DNA of 64,000 nt from Radiobacillus kanasensis (lineage in GTDB: Bacteria > Bacillota > Bacilli > Bacillales > Amphibacillaceae). The stretch is from positions 2,610,001 to 2,674,000 of the forward strand of contig NZ_CP088020.1 in assembly GCF_021049245.1 (NCBI RefSeq). Reading direction: 5' to 3'. Of this stretch, positions 17,977-31,110 are shown piece after piece. Positions within the stretch are counted from its first letter, which is position 1, and each line of letters starts with the position of its first letter. Below the pieces are notes generated by a model. That model searched no databases. It was not told the origin of the DNA and worked only from the letters and a program-made list of their open reading frames with translations. A program made the position numbers and the translations under genes.

Positions 17977-18103
17977 ATCTTTCTCCTAACTACTACATCA
18001 TTCGACATCTTTTCCCTTAATAGTATCAGAAAACAAAGCAATTATCTATCATTATTCTTTGCGCTTTATGTAATAATATCCATCACCTATAGGAAACATA
18101 AGA

Positions 18104-18132
18104 GGGACTACCCTTCATTACAGGATAGTCCC
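18104..18132 (-). terminator. Probable terminator after yunC
   Basis: GGGACTATCC/GGGTAGTCCC imperfect stem just after the yunC stop on the minus strand, followed by TCTTATGTTT rather than a pure T run. Confidence 0.55.
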
Positions 18133-18145
18133 ATTTCAAACCGTT

Positions 18146-18460
18146 TTATTCTTTTGGATCAGCTATTTTTAACAAAGCTTCTTTTCCAACCATTCCTGGT
18201 TTCCAGCCTTTGTTCTCTGCTTCTAAGGTCACTTTATCTAAAGGGGCTTCAAGCAGCTCATCGATTGTTTTAACACCACGTGCACGTGCCGCTATAATTT
18301 TACGATCGGCTAACTTATCATTTAATAAATCAACATCCAATGCCCCACACATAATGTATCCTACTTCATTGGACACAACTAAAAGGTTCGTTTGCGGAAT
18401 TTCTACTCTAATAGCTGTGAAAGGAACGCCTTCAATGAAAATCGGTTTCACGGAAAACAT
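18146..18460 (-). CDS. yunC: YunC family protein (DUF1805)
   Basis: 104-aa protein of DUF1805. Family stretches are AIRVEIPQTNLLVVSNEVGY, IMCGALDVDLLN, RARGVKTIDELL and GWKPGMVGKEALLKI. The function is unknown; structures of the family show a small alpha/beta fold. The ATG lies downstream of a GGGAG site at a somewhat long spacing. Located between yunD and the HD-GYP gene. Confidence 0.93.
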   Translation of the reverse strand: MFSVKPIFIEGVPFTAIRVEIPQTNLLVVSNEVGYIMCGALDVDLLNDKLADRKIIAARARGVKTIDELLEAPLDKVTLEAENKGWKPGMVGKEALLKIADPKE

Positions 18461-18517
18461 CTTTCCATCAACTCCCTTCTCCTTTCAATATATGGAGAAA
18501 AGAGAAGGGTGTGACTA

Positions 18518-19915
18518 TCATTTTTTATAATTTTTTTCTAAGCATTCCACTAGTAAATCCCGTAACAGCTCTGGGAGATAGTAGTGTTTTTCTTCCGACC
18601 TTGTTATTTCGGGTAATAACTTGCCAAACGTGAATGTGTCTGCAGTTGCAATTTTATACGTTTGTTCCTTATCGATTGGTTTACCACGAAACATAACTTC
18701 TATAACGTGTTCGTCCCCATTGTCTAACCGCTCTGTTTGAACTTTTAATCCGGAGAAAACCATTCTTCCTAGCACTTTGCCACGAAAGCCTAGTCCTTTC
18801 AACTGAAGATCCATAAATGCTTTTGTAAGGGCCCCTCGTACTACTTCCACAATCTCTTTACCCTTTAATGTTACAACACATGGATTCATCGGATGTGGAC
18901 AAATACGATGGACATCCGCATACGTGACAGATCCTTTCTCCAATCCTTCTATCAATATTCCTGCATTTAAAAAAGCAATATCTGCATCTGTCCATTTTTG
19001 TAGGGTTGAAACGAAATCCTGCATGAACGGGGTCTCTTTATACCAATCGACTTCTAATGGATGGGACAAGTCCACAATTTCTTTCCCCAAAAGACCCGAT
19101 GCTTTTTCGTCTAATTGAAGAATGGTGTCCCTTGCTTCTACATCGTCATCAAGATCTCCCACGCGCGTAACAAAAGCTTGTTTTTGTTTAAGCTTTTTCT
19201 CGCAGTGGTCCCAAACTAAATAAACCTCTCCCACATAATATCCATGCTTGCCTGCTGCCGTTAGTAGCGTATTATGAAGATTTTCTCCATTTTTTAAAAG
19301 GTGATGGGTATGCCCACCCATAATCACATCTATCTCTGGAAAACGCCGAGCGATTTCTTGATCCTCACTTAGACCTAGGTGAGACATGAGCACAATGATA
19401 TCTGAGTTTTTCTTCAATATAGGGATGAACTCTTCTAACGTGTCATAAGGAGACCTAATATCCCAACCTAACAAATTATAGAAATTCGTATAAGGAGTAG
19501 TTAGACCAATTACACTAATCGTTGTTCCTGATTTTGTTTGAACAGTTTGGGTCGCCTTTAACCAGTCTGGGCCTTTCCCTTTTTTACTTGTAAGATTTGC
19601 ACAAAGTAATTGAAACTGAGCATCCTGGTAAAGCTCGGTTAGTTGTTGATGATCTAATGTAATCCCTTCATTGTTACCGATAGTTGCAAAATCAAATTGG
19701 GCACGATTTAAGAGGTCAACATTTCCTTTCCCTAGCAGAGCTTCCGAAATTGGCGCTGAGCGGTCCATATGATCTCCTATATCAAACAGCCAATACGACT
19801 GCTCTTCACGTTCTCTTACTTCTTTCTGTTTATTTAAATAGCTCATGATTTTTGGCCAGTTATCAAAGTGGCTATGTAGATCGTTTGTATAGTACAAAAA
19901 TATTTTTTCTTCCAT
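18518..19915 (-). CDS. yunD: YunD, 5'-nucleotidase-family metallophosphoesterase
   Basis: 465-aa protein of the UshA/5'-nucleotidase superfamily without a signal peptide, so probably cytoplasmic. The metallophosphoesterase half has YYTNDLHSHFDNW, FDIGDHMDRS, TIGNNEG, MSHLG and MGGHTHH, which supply the two-metal centre. The C-terminal nucleotidase domain has NAGIL and ICPHPMNPCVV (about residues 290-330) and ends near a leucine-rich segment. The substrate is unknown; nucleotides or related phosphoesters are typical. GGAG precedes the ATG. yunC lies downstream, yunE upstream. Confidence 0.92.
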   Translation of the reverse strand: MEEKIFLYYTNDLHSHFDNWPKIMSYLNKQKEVREREEQSYWLFDIGDHMDRSAPISEALLGKGNVDLLNRAQFDFATIGNNEGITLDHQQLTELYQDAQFQLLCANLTSKKGKGPDWLKATQTVQTKSGTTISVIGLTTPYTNFYNLLGWDIRSPYDTLEEFIPILKKNSDIIVLMSHLGLSEDQEIARRFPEIDVIMGGHTHHLLKNGENLHNTLLTAAGKHGYYVGEVYLVWDHCEKKLKQKQAFVTRVGDLDDDVEARDTILQLDEKASGLLGKEIVDLSHPLEVDWYKETPFMQDFVSTLQKWTDADIAFLNAGILIEGLEKGSVTYADVHRICPHPMNPCVVTLKGKEIVEVVRGALTKAFMDLQLKGLGFRGKVLGRMVFSGLKVQTERLDNGDEHVIEVMFRGKPIDKEQTYKIATADTFTFGKLLPEITRSEEKHYYLPELLRDLLVECLEKNYKK

Positions 19916-19930
19916 ATAAGCAACGACTCC

Positions 19931-20755
19931 TTAACCAATAGCTTGCCAAATTAGTCGAACTCCAATTATGAGTAAAACAATCCGAAGAATCAATTCGACG
20001 GTTTGCCCTTTTATTCGCTGATTCACTGCTGCCCCTGTCAATCCTCCAAGTAAAGAACCTGGAATGAAAAATGCGACATATTGCCATGGAATATGTCCTA
20101 GAACACCGTGTGCTATGGTGCTACCCATACTTAAGAATAAAATTAAAAACATCGATGTTGCGGTAGCAACGTGTGAGGGGAACCCGAACAACAACATCAT
20201 TGCTGGTACGAGCATCGAACCCCCACCAATTCCGAATGCACCGGAAATCATACCGACGATAAATGTAATGAGTATAGCTAGTAACCAAGGGTAAGAATAG
20301 ATGTATGTCTCTTCCCCTAATTTCTTCGAAGTGTGAACAATCCACTTTGACTCTGCTTTTTCTCGAACATTTTTTTCTTTATTCTTTAAAGACATAAGTC
20401 CGAATGTGACAAACATCAATATTCCAAAGTAAAGAGAAAATTTATCATCCCCGAAGAATTGATTAATCCAAGCTCCTAATATTCCACCTGGAACAACACC
20501 TGCTAGAAAGATAAATCCACTTTTCACATCAACACGCTTATTTTTTATGTAAGAATAACTAGACGATCCCGCTGTAAATACCATTACGATAAGCGATAAG
20601 CCTACAACAGCTTGCGGAGTTGCCCATTTATAAGCATCTACATATTGATTCAATAGAAGTAAGCTCGGGATGAGAATGGTTCCTCCACCTAGGCCAACTA
20701 AACTACCTATAAATGCTGCTAAAAAACCAATGAATAACGATAACAAAAAAACCAA
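19931..20755 (-). CDS. yunE: YunE, TauE/SafE-family sulfite or sulfonate exporter
   Basis: 274-aa membrane protein with about eight hydrophobic segments. Both family repeats are visible: GSLVGLGGGTILIP near residues 16-30 and GAFGIGGGSMLVPAMMLLFG in the second half. The family exports sulfite, taurine breakdown products or other small organic anions; the substrate here is unknown. The start is TTG at 20755, with only a weak GGATGTG upstream. It is probably co-transcribed with yunD, 15 bases downstream. Confidence 0.87.
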   Translation of the reverse strand: MVFLLSLFIGFLAAFIGSLVGLGGGTILIPSLLLLNQYVDAYKWATPQAVVGLSLIVMVFTAGSSSYSYIKNKRVDVKSGFIFLAGVVPGGILGAWINQFFGDDKFSLYFGILMFVTFGLMSLKNKEKNVREKAESKWIVHTSKKLGEETYIYSYPWLLAILITFIVGMISGAFGIGGGSMLVPAMMLLFGFPSHVATATSMFLILFLSMGSTIAHGVLGHIPWQYVAFFIPGSLLGGLTGAAVNQRIKGQTVELILRIVLLIIGVRLIWQAIG

Positions 20756-21101
20756 TTATGTTCACATCCAAACTTACCAATCTGATTTTATTGTACAGTG
20801 AACCTTCTCTTTATGCCACTATACAGTGTTATATCCAAATATATGAAGGTGTTCTCTATGAGGGAAGATGCGAAATATACATAATGTGTTGGAATTCGCA
20901 TTTAGCAAGTGTCTAAAAGAAACCATTTTATAGAATTTAAATGATGACTAGATAGAATGGGAACTGTAAATTCTTTCAATTTACTATATATTTTTGCGTC
21001 ATTTTATATGTATTATTGAATTATTAACACTACCACACTACCCTATATCTAATTTAAGTACATTTTCACCATTTCCCCATGTAAAAAAGGAGGGCAACAG
21101 A
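20756..21101. other. Intergenic, nothing recognised
   Basis: AT-rich spacer between divergent yunE and a small membrane protein gene. It must hold promoters for both directions, but no clear hexamer pair stood out. No repeat or RNA signature was seen. Confidence 0.5.
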
Positions 21102-21437
21102 ATGAAATTCAATTTTGAAGGCGGTGCTATTGTTCTACCCCCTATACACATTACGATTATTGCAATCATTGTTATTTACTTGTTAGTCAGGTGGAGCAAG
21201 CAATTAGAGGAACGTCGGTTTACGCTTTTCTTTTACTTCTTGATTAGCACTTATATAACACCCATTTTTTCTCATAGTACAAGCGAAGGTGTCTTTCAAT
21301 TATGGGTTCCATTAGGATTTATAGTCGTTTTCCTATACTTATTTCGAAATGAAAGAAACCATCCATCTAAAATGAAAGCAAGTTTTTTAGGGTTTTCCAT
21401 AGCACTATATCAGTTAATACTTCAATATGTCGGTTAG
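21102..21437 (+). CDS. Small membrane protein, unknown function
   Basis: 111 aa with three or four hydrophobic segments: ITIIAIIVIYLLV near residues 18-30, FFYFLISTYITPIF, WVPLGFIVVFLYLF, and a C-terminal FSIALYQLILQYV. AAAGGAGGG lies 10 bases before the ATG at 21102. The longer frame from 20994 has no ribosome-binding site. Family not recognised. Confidence 0.7.
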   Translation: MKFNFEGGAIVLPPIHITIIAIIVIYLLVRWSKQLEERRFTLFFYFLISTYITPIFSHSTSEGVFQLWVPLGFIVVFLYLFRNERNHPSKMKASFLGFSIALYQLILQYVG

Positions 21438-21758
21438 TTTTTTAGTTGAAGACTCCTCTATTGGCTTCGTGTAAAAATTGACCTTCCTCTTTGCTTAATA
21501 CGATCAGATATACATATGCTGTTCAACTGCTTGAATCAAACGAAATCCTTAAAATGGTATCAAATGGGCTTGGGCGAATACTCATCCAAGCAACAGTAGA
21601 TACCTTATCTTGATAAGAAGAAAAGAAAACGAACTTTTGAAGTTCGCCTTCTATTCCACACTTAATGATAAAATCAATATTGAAGTAATGCATCCGATAG
21701 TTATACATAAGACTTATACAATAATTGCATATTATATAAATGATGTGACAATAAGTAA
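21438..21758. other. Intergenic, nothing recognised
   Basis: Convergent spacer. Short overlapping frames on both strands (21523-21846) lack ribosome-binding sites and protein-like composition. No clear terminator was seen. Confidence 0.5.
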
Positions 21759-22040
21759 TTATTTCTTACCTTTTCGTTCTAAAAGTATAGGTGCGATATT
21801 TAGTAAGATAGAAGCAATTGTCAAAAACCATAATACCCTTCCATAATTAGGTACTTCCCCTAAAAGGGACCAATCTTCCTTTTTTACCCACTCCGATACA
21901 AGACTGTATTCTGCACAAAGTGTTAATGCTGTAAATGATAATCCTAACGCCATAGCAAGCCTATAATCCTTTCCTGCTATATACATATAAAGATTTATAA
22001 AAGTTGTTACTATTGCAATAACCCCAAATATTATCCACAT
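21759..22040 (-). CDS. Small membrane protein, unknown function
   Basis: 93 aa with three hydrophobic segments: IIFGVIAIVTTFINLYMYIAG near residues 3-23, LGLSFTALTLCAEYSLV, and WFLTIASILLNIAPILL near the end, closed by a basic ERKGKK tail. GGAGGATAGTT precedes the ATG. The family was not recognised. It stands alone between convergent and same-strand neighbours. Confidence 0.75.
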   Translation of the reverse strand: MWIIFGVIAIVTTFINLYMYIAGKDYRLAMALGLSFTALTLCAEYSLVSEWVKKEDWSLLGEVPNYGRVLWFLTIASILLNIAPILLERKGKK

Positions 22041-22177
22041 AACTATCCTCCATATATTTTTATTTATGTCGTGTAATAAAACGAATGTGCATCATCTCAA
22101 TTTTTGCATTACTTTTTTATTAAATAACGTAAAAATCATTTCAACTTTGCACGAACCGAACTTTGCACGTGCAAAAA

Positions 22178-22204
22178 AAGAAAAACCCTTGATAAACAAG
22201 GGTT
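22178..22204 (-). terminator. Terminator of the suf operon
   Basis: AACCCTTG/CAAGGGTT stem followed on the minus strand by TTTTCTTTTTTT, just after the sufB stop. Confidence 0.9.
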
Positions 22205-22213
22205 AATCGTAAA

Positions 22214-23611
22214 TTATCCTATACTGCCTTCCATTTCGAACTTGATAAGTCGGTTCATCTCAACCGCATATTCCATCGGTAATTCTTTTGTAAATGGTTC
22301 GATGAATCCCATTACGATCATTTCTGTCGCTTCTTCTTCTGAGATTCCTCTACTCATGAGATAGAATAGTTGCTCTTCAGATACTTTAGAAACCTTCGCT
22401 TCGTGCTCAAGCGAGATATTCTCGTTGAAGATTTCATTGTAAGGAATCGTATCAGAAGTTGATTTGTTATCCATAATGAGCGTATCACATTCGATGTTTG
22501 CACGAGCTCCGTCCGCTTTACGTCCGAAGTGAACGATACCACGGTAGGAAACTTTCCCACCTTGTTTCGAAATAGACTTAGACACGATTGTCGAAGAAGT
22601 ATTTGGTGCCAGGTGGTGCATTTTAGCTCCAGCATCTTGGTGTTGACCTTTTCCAGCAAGTGCGATGGAAAGTGTCATCCCACGAGATCCTTGACCTTTC
22701 AAAATAACAGCAGGATATTTCATCGTTAATTTAGAACCGATGTTTCCATCAATCCATTCCATCGTTGCATTTTCATCACAGATGGCACGTTTTGTAACTA
22801 AGTTGTAAACGTTGTTTGCCCAGTTTTGAATCGTTGTGTAACGGCAATACGCATCTTTCTTAACAAAGATTTCTACGACCGCACTGTGTAGAGAGTTCGT
22901 TGAGTAAACTGGTGCTGTACAACCTTCTACGTAGTGTACCGATGCACCTTCATCTACGATGATTAAGGTACGTTCAAATTGTCCCATATTTTCCGAGTTA
23001 ATACGGAAGTATGCTTGTAATGGAGTATCTGTTTTTACGCCCTTTGGAACGTAGATAAACGATCCACCAGACCATACTGCTGAGTTCAATGCAGCGAATT
23101 TATTGTCAGAAGATGGGATCACTTTTCCGAAGTATTCTTTGAAAAGATCTTCGTTTTCTTTCAGTGCTGTATCCGTATCTTTGAATACAATTCCCATTTT
23201 TTCTAGGTCTTCCTGTAAGCTGTGGTACACTACCTCAGATTCATACTGAGCAGATACACCCGCAAGGTATTTTTGTTCTGCTTCAGGAATACCTAGTTTA
23301 TCAAACGTATTCTTGATTTCTTCAGGCACTTCATCCCAAGAGCGCTCGGAACGTTCAGAAGGTTTTACGTAATACGTAATTTCATCGAAATCAAGTTCCG
23401 ACAGATCGCCACCCCATTGTGGCATCGGTTTTTTATAAAATTGCTCTAGGGCTTTTAATCGATAATCTAACATCCATTGTGGCTCTTCTTTCATTTTTGA
23501 AATTTGTTCCACAACAGCCTTGGTTAATCCTTTTTCCGTACGGAAGATCGAAACATCTCGATCATGGAAACCATATTTATATTCACCAATTTCAGGTGCT
23601 TTCTTGGCCAT
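22214..23611 (-). CDS. sufB: Fe-S cluster assembly scaffold SufB
   Basis: 465-aa core of the SufBCD scaffold, the last gene of sufCDSUB. Signature stretches are [62 protein letters not shown] (a cysteine in the scaffold core), HHLAPNTSS and [21 protein letters not shown]. Length is normal. AAGGAGG precedes the ATG, and the gene begins about 50 bases after the sufU stop. It builds clusters in the cytoplasm with SufC ATPase and SufD. Confidence 0.97.
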   Translation of the reverse strand: MAKKAPEIGEYKYGFHDRDVSIFRTEKGLTKAVVEQISKMKEEPQWMLDYRLKALEQFYKKPMPQWGGDLSELDFDEITYYVKPSERSERSWDEVPEEIKNTFDKLGIPEAEQKYLAGVSAQYESEVVYHSLQEDLEKMGIVFKDTDTALKENEDLFKEYFGKVIPSSDNKFAALNSAVWSGGSFIYVPKGVKTDTPLQAYFRINSENMGQFERTLIIVDEGASVHYVEGCTAPVYSTNSLHSAVVEIFVKKDAYCRYTTIQNWANNVYNLVTKRAICDENATMEWIDGNIGSKLTMKYPAVILKGQGSRGMTLSIALAGKGQHQDAGAKMHHLAPNTSSTIVSKSISKQGGKVSYRGIVHFGRKADGARANIECDTLIMDNKSTSDTIPYNEIFNENISLEHEAKVSKVSEEQLFYLMSRGISEEEATEMIVMGFIEPFTKELPMEYAVEMNRLIKFEMEGSIG

Positions 23612-23661
23612 TCAAAAAACCTCCTTATAGGTTATACTGCTTCATTATAGCACGTAACAAG

Positions 23662-26616
<2,955 letters not shown>

Positions 26617-26634
26617 TCTTATCCCTCCTAACTA

Positions 26635-27423
26635 TTACGCGTTTTGTTCTACTGTTTCCTCATCTGTAATACCAAGCTCTTGTTTAATCCAGTCATATCC
26701 TTCAGCTTCTAATCGTTGAGCTAGTTCAGGACCACCAGATTTCACGACACGACCTTGCATCATTACGTGTACTTTGTCTGGAGTGATATAGTTCAATAGA
26801 CGTTGATAGTGCGTAATCATAAGACAACCGAAGTTTTCATTACGCAATTTGTTGATTCCTTTAGAAACAACTTTTAAAGCATCAATATCAAGACCAGAAT
26901 CAATTTCGTCTAAAATAGCAATCGCAGGCTTAATCATCATAAGTTGAAGAATTTCGTTACGTTTCTTTTCCCCGCCGGAGAATCCTTCGTTCAAGTAACG
27001 TTGAGCCATATTCTTGTCCATATCCAAATAATCCATCGCTTCATCCATTTCTTTAATGAACTTCATCAATGGAATTTCATCGCCTTCTTCACGATGTGCA
27101 TTAATAGAAGAACGTAGGAAATCAGAGTTGGTTACACCGCTAATTTCACTTGGATATTGCATCGCAAGGAATAATCCAGCTTGTGCTCTTTCATCTACTT
27201 CCATTTCTAATACGTCTTCACCATCCATTAAGATGGAACCTTGTGTAATTTCATATTTAGGGTGACCCATAATAGCGGATGCTAATGTCGATTTACCTGT
27301 ACCATTCGGGCCCATAACCGCGTGGAATTCTCCACCTTTAATTGTTAGGTTTACCCCTTTTAAAATTTCCTTATCTTCAATTGACACGTGAAGATCTTTA
27401 ATTTCTAAAGTTGATCCTGCCAT
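26635..27423 (-). CDS. sufC: Fe-S assembly ATPase SufC
   Basis: 262-aa ABC-type ATPase that drives the SufBD scaffold; it is cytoplasmic and not a transporter subunit. Walker A GPNGTGKST is at residues 38-46. The signature is FSGGEKKR, as usual for SufC, and Walker B is AIAILDEIDSGLD. The later ITHYQRLL contains the switch His. GGAGGTATTTGGT precedes the ATG. First gene of sufCDSUB. Confidence 0.98.
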   Translation of the reverse strand: MAGSTLEIKDLHVSIEDKEILKGVNLTIKGGEFHAVMGPNGTGKSTLASAIMGHPKYEITQGSILMDGEDVLEMEVDERAQAGLFLAMQYPSEISGVTNSDFLRSSINAHREEGDEIPLMKFIKEMDEAMDYLDMDKNMAQRYLNEGFSGGEKKRNEILQLMMIKPAIAILDEIDSGLDIDALKVVSKGINKLRNENFGCLMITHYQRLLNYITPDKVHVMMQGRVVKSGGPELAQRLEAEGYDWIKQELGITDEETVEQNA

Positions 27424-27736
27424 ACCAAATACCTCCAGTTAGCCTTTTATTTTAAAATAATTTGTAGACATGGATAAATACTTCCATTCTCACTTTATTC
27501 TCATTACAATCTTATATCATTTCGAATCTATTATCAACAATTTAGAGTACAATTGACTACCCATCTCGACAGAAAATATACTTCTTTACAGAAATAACTC
27601 CTACTTTCTTCTATATTATATATCATAACACATTTCTCATATTTTTTATTTTCACCTTATTCTTTTTTTACATCCATAAAAACCCTGCACCAATATGTGG
27701 TACAGGGTTTTTATTTATAATAAATCTAATGTATAT
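27424..27736. other. Intergenic with one terminator hairpin
   Basis: Holds the suf promoter region and the terminator of the small upstream gene: stem AAAACCCTG/CAGGGTTTT at 27678-27712. The rest is AT-rich, and no regulator site was recognised. Confidence 0.6.
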
Positions 27737-27961
27737 TTATTTATGAACCTGTTTGTTTAATTCCGCGACCATCTTGTGGTTTTTTTGGTGACTTAACTCT
27801 CTCTTTTGTTCAACTTCAATGATTTTGTCAATGTCAGATGCATACTCCGCATATCCAATTCCATGCGCTTGATGCATCGCTTTCTCCATGTCGGAGGTAT
27901 AAGTTAAGTCTAAACCATTGTCACTAATAATAAATCCGTCCCTTCGTTTATTTTCCATCAT
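27737..27961 (-). CDS. Small hypothetical protein
   Basis: 74-aa charged soluble protein (MMENKRRDGFII start; histidines and lysines near the C-terminus). The composition is protein-like and a terminator follows it, but no good ribosome-binding site precedes the ATG pair. Function unknown; it could be a regulator fragment or a minor sporulation protein. Confidence 0.55.
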   Translation of the reverse strand: MMENKRRDGFIISDNGLDLTYTSDMEKAMHQAHGIGYAEYASDIDKIIEVEQKRELSHQKNHKMVAELNKQVHK

Positions 27962-28096
27962 AGTTCAAAAAGGTCCGAAAAATCGCTTTTCGCTCTCTTT
28001 TGAACTCACTTCATAGTGTAACACCAATGTTTTACCTTACACAAAACTTGTTAAAACATCTCACAAACATTGTGGAAGGATGTCAAGGAATGAAAA

Positions 28097-28136
28097 AGAA
28101 ACAGCTCTATTCTGTGTACAAATAAGAGCTGTTTCT
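28097..28136. terminator. Terminator of metNPQ
   Basis: AGAAACAGCTCT/AGAGCTGTTTCT perfect stem after the metQ stop, able to act in both directions. Confidence 0.85.
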
Positions 28137-28151
28137 CTGTTTTAGCCTCTA

Positions 28152-29015
28152 TTACTCACCAGAGGTTGGTGCAGGTACAATTTCACCTTTGTATTCTTCT
28201 TCAATGAATGTTTGAATTTCATCTGATTGTAATACTTCCACTAATGTTTTCAAGGCTTCACTATCTTTATCTTCAGAACGAGTGACAACAACGTTTGGAA
28301 ACGGTGTATCTTCTCCTTCATGGAAGATAGAGTCATCTACAGGAGATAAGCCAGCTTCAATCGCATAGTTTCCGTTAATAGCTACTAATGCATCTTGTTC
28401 CTTTTCATACATTTGTGGTAATAATTCCGCATTTGCATCTGGTGAAAAGTTTAAGTTTTTCGGGTTTTCTGCAATATCTTCAAGAGTAGCGCTAGCTTTG
28501 TCTACTCCTTCTTTTAAGGTAATAAGTCCTGCTGCTTCAAACAAGGAAAGAATTCTTCCGTGGTCTGGTTCAGAACGGCTGATAATAACATCTGTACCTT
28601 CTTTAATGTCGTCTACACTTTTAATATTTTTTGAATAGATTGCCATCGGTTCAACATGAACTCCACCTAGGTTCACAAAATCATAGCCAAATTCTTCTTC
28701 CTGTGCTTTCAAGTATGGTGGGTGTTGGAAGTAATTTGCATCTAACGTGCCGCTATCCAAGTCTTTATTTGGTAAAATGTAGTCTTGGTATTCTTCGACT
28801 TTTAGTGTAATACCTTTTTCCTCAAGGATCGGTTTTGCTTTTTCTAAAATTTCAGCATGGGGAACACTTGATGCTCCAACAACGATTTCTGTATTTTCTT
28901 CGTCAGAACCTTCCCCACTATTTGCATTGTCCTCTGCACCTTCATCGGAACCGCCACAAGCTGTTAATAATGCAAAAAGAAAAGCAGTAGCTAATAATAA
29001 TAAAAATTTCTTCAT
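28152..29015 (-). CDS. metQ: Methionine-binding lipoprotein MetQ
   Basis: 287-aa lipoprotein of the NlpA family that captures methionine for the MetNP importer. The signal peptide ends with lipobox LTAC, followed by an acidic Gly/Ser linker. Family stretches are VEEYQDYILPNKDL, LDANYFQHPPYL, VHVEPMAIYSKN and SRSEPDHGRIL. GGGG precedes the ATG. Third gene of the metNPQ operon. Confidence 0.95.
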   Translation of the reverse strand: MKKFLLLLATAFLFALLTACGGSDEGAEDNANSGEGSDEENTEIVVGASSVPHAEILEKAKPILEEKGITLKVEEYQDYILPNKDLDSGTLDANYFQHPPYLKAQEEEFGYDFVNLGGVHVEPMAIYSKNIKSVDDIKEGTDVIISRSEPDHGRILSLFEAAGLITLKEGVDKASATLEDIAENPKNLNFSPDANAELLPQMYEKEQDALVAINGNYAIEAGLSPVDDSIFHEGEDTPFPNVVVTRSEDKDSEALKTLVEVLQSDEIQTFIEEEYKGEIVPAPTSGE

Positions 29016-29070
29016 GTTTGTAATCCCCTTTTTATTTTTGATATTTATATTTCATGGAAAACCATGGAAC

Positions 29071-29739
29071 CTACCTTTTGTCCAACTTATTCGAGAGGTA
29101 ATCCCCAACAAACTGGAATAAGAAAACAATCAAAACAATTAATACTGTACAGAACAACACAACGTCAAAATCCCAACGTTGAAACCCGTAATAATAGGCA
29201 TAATCTCCTAAACCACCTGCTCCTATAACACCAGCAATAGCGGTATATCCAATTAACGCAATGGCTGTCACAGTTATACCAGAAACTAAAGCTGGCAATG
29301 ATTCAGGAAGAAGCACTTTAAAAATAATCGTTGACGTTTTCGCCCCCATTGCTTTTGCTGCTTCTAATACCCCTTTATCTACTTCCCGAAGTCCAATTTC
29401 AACCAACCTTCCGTAGAACGGTGCAGATCCAATAATTAGAGCAGGTAATGCGGCATTTGGTCCTCTTATAGTTCCCATTAGAAAATCAGTAAACGGGAAA
29501 AGCAATAGAATTAAAATGATAAAAGGAATAGCCCGCGTAACATTAACGATGGTTGCTATTACAAAATTCAATATTTTATTTTCCCACAGGTTTCCCTTCG
29601 TCGTTAAAAATAATAGTAGTCCAAGTAAAATTCCTAAAATAAACGTACCGACTAAGGAAATCAAGGTCATGTAAAACGTTTCTCCTGTTGCAGTCCACAT
29701 ATCCTCCAAATTAACGTTTGGAAACAGTTGTTCAAACAT
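29071..29739 (-). CDS. metP: Methionine ABC transporter permease MetP (MetI)
   Basis: 222-aa permease with five membrane segments. The ABC-contact motif EAAKAMGAKTSTIIFKVLLPES lies at about residues 130-150. The start overlaps metN by eight bases behind GGAGGTGGGAG. The signature NVTRAIPFIILILLLFPFTD is typical of methionine permeases. Confidence 0.96.
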   Translation of the reverse strand: MFEQLFPNVNLEDMWTATGETFYMTLISLVGTFILGILLGLLLFLTTKGNLWENKILNFVIATIVNVTRAIPFIILILLLFPFTDFLMGTIRGPNAALPALIIGSAPFYGRLVEIGLREVDKGVLEAAKAMGAKTSTIIFKVLLPESLPALVSGITVTAIALIGYTAIAGVIGAGGLGDYAYYYGFQRWDFDVVLFCTVLIVLIVFLFQFVGDYLSNKLDKR

Positions 29740-30757
29740 TTACTCCCACCTCCACTTCTACAGAGGTAGATCGAATAAAGTCCAATGCGTTTGTCACTTC
29801 TTCATCAGATCCTTCTAAATTAACAAACAAAGTACCATAGGCTCCCTTTTGCGTTTGAGTCACTTTTCCATGAAGGATATTAATATCTACATCATACTTT
29901 TTGGCAACTTGACTAATTAAAGCGTGATTGGTGGTTTCCCCAACAAACTGAAGTCGAATAATTTGCCCAGTTTGGTAATGTTCCTTCATCCAATCGATAG
30001 CCTCGGCCTGACTATTGTCTCCCATTACTTGTTCAACAAATCGCTTCGTCACGGGTTGCTGTGGGTGAAGGAAGACATCTAAAACATCTCCTTGTTCGAC
30101 AATATGGCCTTTTTCCATCACAGCAACGCGATGACAAATTTTACGAATCACGTGCATTTCGTGTGTGATAAGAATGATCGTCAATCCTAGCTTCTCGTTA
30201 ATATCAACAAGAAGTTGAAGAATGGAATCTGTCGTCTCTGGATCTAAAGCAGATGTCGCTTCATCGCACAGGAGAACCTTCGGATTGTTAGCAAGTGCTC
30301 TAGCTATCCCAACGCGTTGTTTTTGCCCTCCACTTAGTTGAGAAGGGTACGCGTCCTCTCTACCAGAAAGTCCGACTAATCGAATTAATTCGTCGACACG
30401 CCTCTGCCTTTCTTTTTTAGGGACTCCAGCAATCTCTAAAGGAAATCCAATATTTTCTCGAACGGTTCTAGACCACAATAAGTTGAAATGCTGAAAGATC
30501 ATCCCAATCTCTTGTCTTGTTATGCGCAAGTCTTTTTTAGACAAGGTGGTAATCTCATTATCTTCTATTTTGATGGACCCACTAGTCGGATTCTCTAATC
30601 GATTCACCAATCGGATAAAAGTACTCTTTCCTGCACCACTGTAGCCAATGACCCCAAATATTTCCCCTTTTTCTATTTCTAAATTTAAATGGTCAACGGC
30701 AGTTAAGCTGTCGTTTTTCGTTGGGAAAACCTTCGTTAAATCTTTGATGGTAATCAT
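29732..30757 (-). CDS. metN: Methionine ABC transporter ATP-binding protein MetN
   Basis: 341-aa ATPase. Walker A GYSGAGKST is at residues 38-46. The signature is LSGGQKQR and Walker B VLLCDEATSALD. A C-terminal NIL domain (about residues 265-340) binds methionine and blocks transport when the cell is full. First gene of metNPQ, under the SAM-I riboswitch. GGGAGGGG precedes the ATG. Confidence 0.97.
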   Translation of the reverse strand: MITIKDLTKVFPTKNDSLTAVDHLNLEIEKGEIFGVIGYSGAGKSTFIRLVNRLENPTSGSIKIEDNEITTLSKKDLRITRQEIGMIFQHFNLLWSRTVRENIGFPLEIAGVPKKERQRRVDELIRLVGLSGREDAYPSQLSGGQKQRVGIARALANNPKVLLCDEATSALDPETTDSILQLLVDINEKLGLTIILITHEMHVIRKICHRVAVMEKGHIVEQGDVLDVFLHPQQPVTKRFVEQVMGDNSQAEAIDWMKEHYQTGQIIRLQFVGETTNHALISQVAKKYDVDINILHGKVTQTQKGAYGTLFVNLEGSDEEVTNALDFIRSTSVEVEVGVNV

Positions 30758-30831
30758 GTATGTAATCCCCTCCCTTTACGCGGATACCTGATTTTACATT
30801 AACCAATATCTTGGTTTTTATGAACCGAATA

Positions 30832-30998
30832 ATAAAAAGCGTCTTTCCGTTTCAGAGAACAGAAAGACGCGCAATGTCAGTGTCTGCTCTCTCATCCGCC
30901 AAAGCTATGTGCTTTGCAGGAATTGGCACCATTTCAAACAAATGTTTGACGGTTGCCGGGTTTCACAGGGCCAGACCCTCCACCTCTCTTGATAAGAG
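30832..30998 (-). promoter_or_regulatory. SAM-I (S-box) riboswitch with terminator
   Basis: Minus-strand aptamer at 30998-30889: P1 pairs CTCTTATC with GATGAGAG. The core motifs ATCAAGAGAGGTGGAGGG, CTGGCCC, GAAACCCGGCAACC, GGTGCCAATTCCTGC and the 3' P1 strand appear in the standard order. A terminator stem (GCGTCTTTC/GAAAGACGC, 30839-30870) with a T-rich tail follows. SAM binding would end transcription before metN. Confidence 0.97.
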
Positions 30999-31110
30999 AT
31001 TGTAACTTGGTATAGAATTTTAGTAACAGATGGATTTTAGCACAGTCTCAAATTATCTGTCAACAAAATTGTATAAAATTTTCAAAATGGGAAACAGAGG
31101 AGGAACCTCA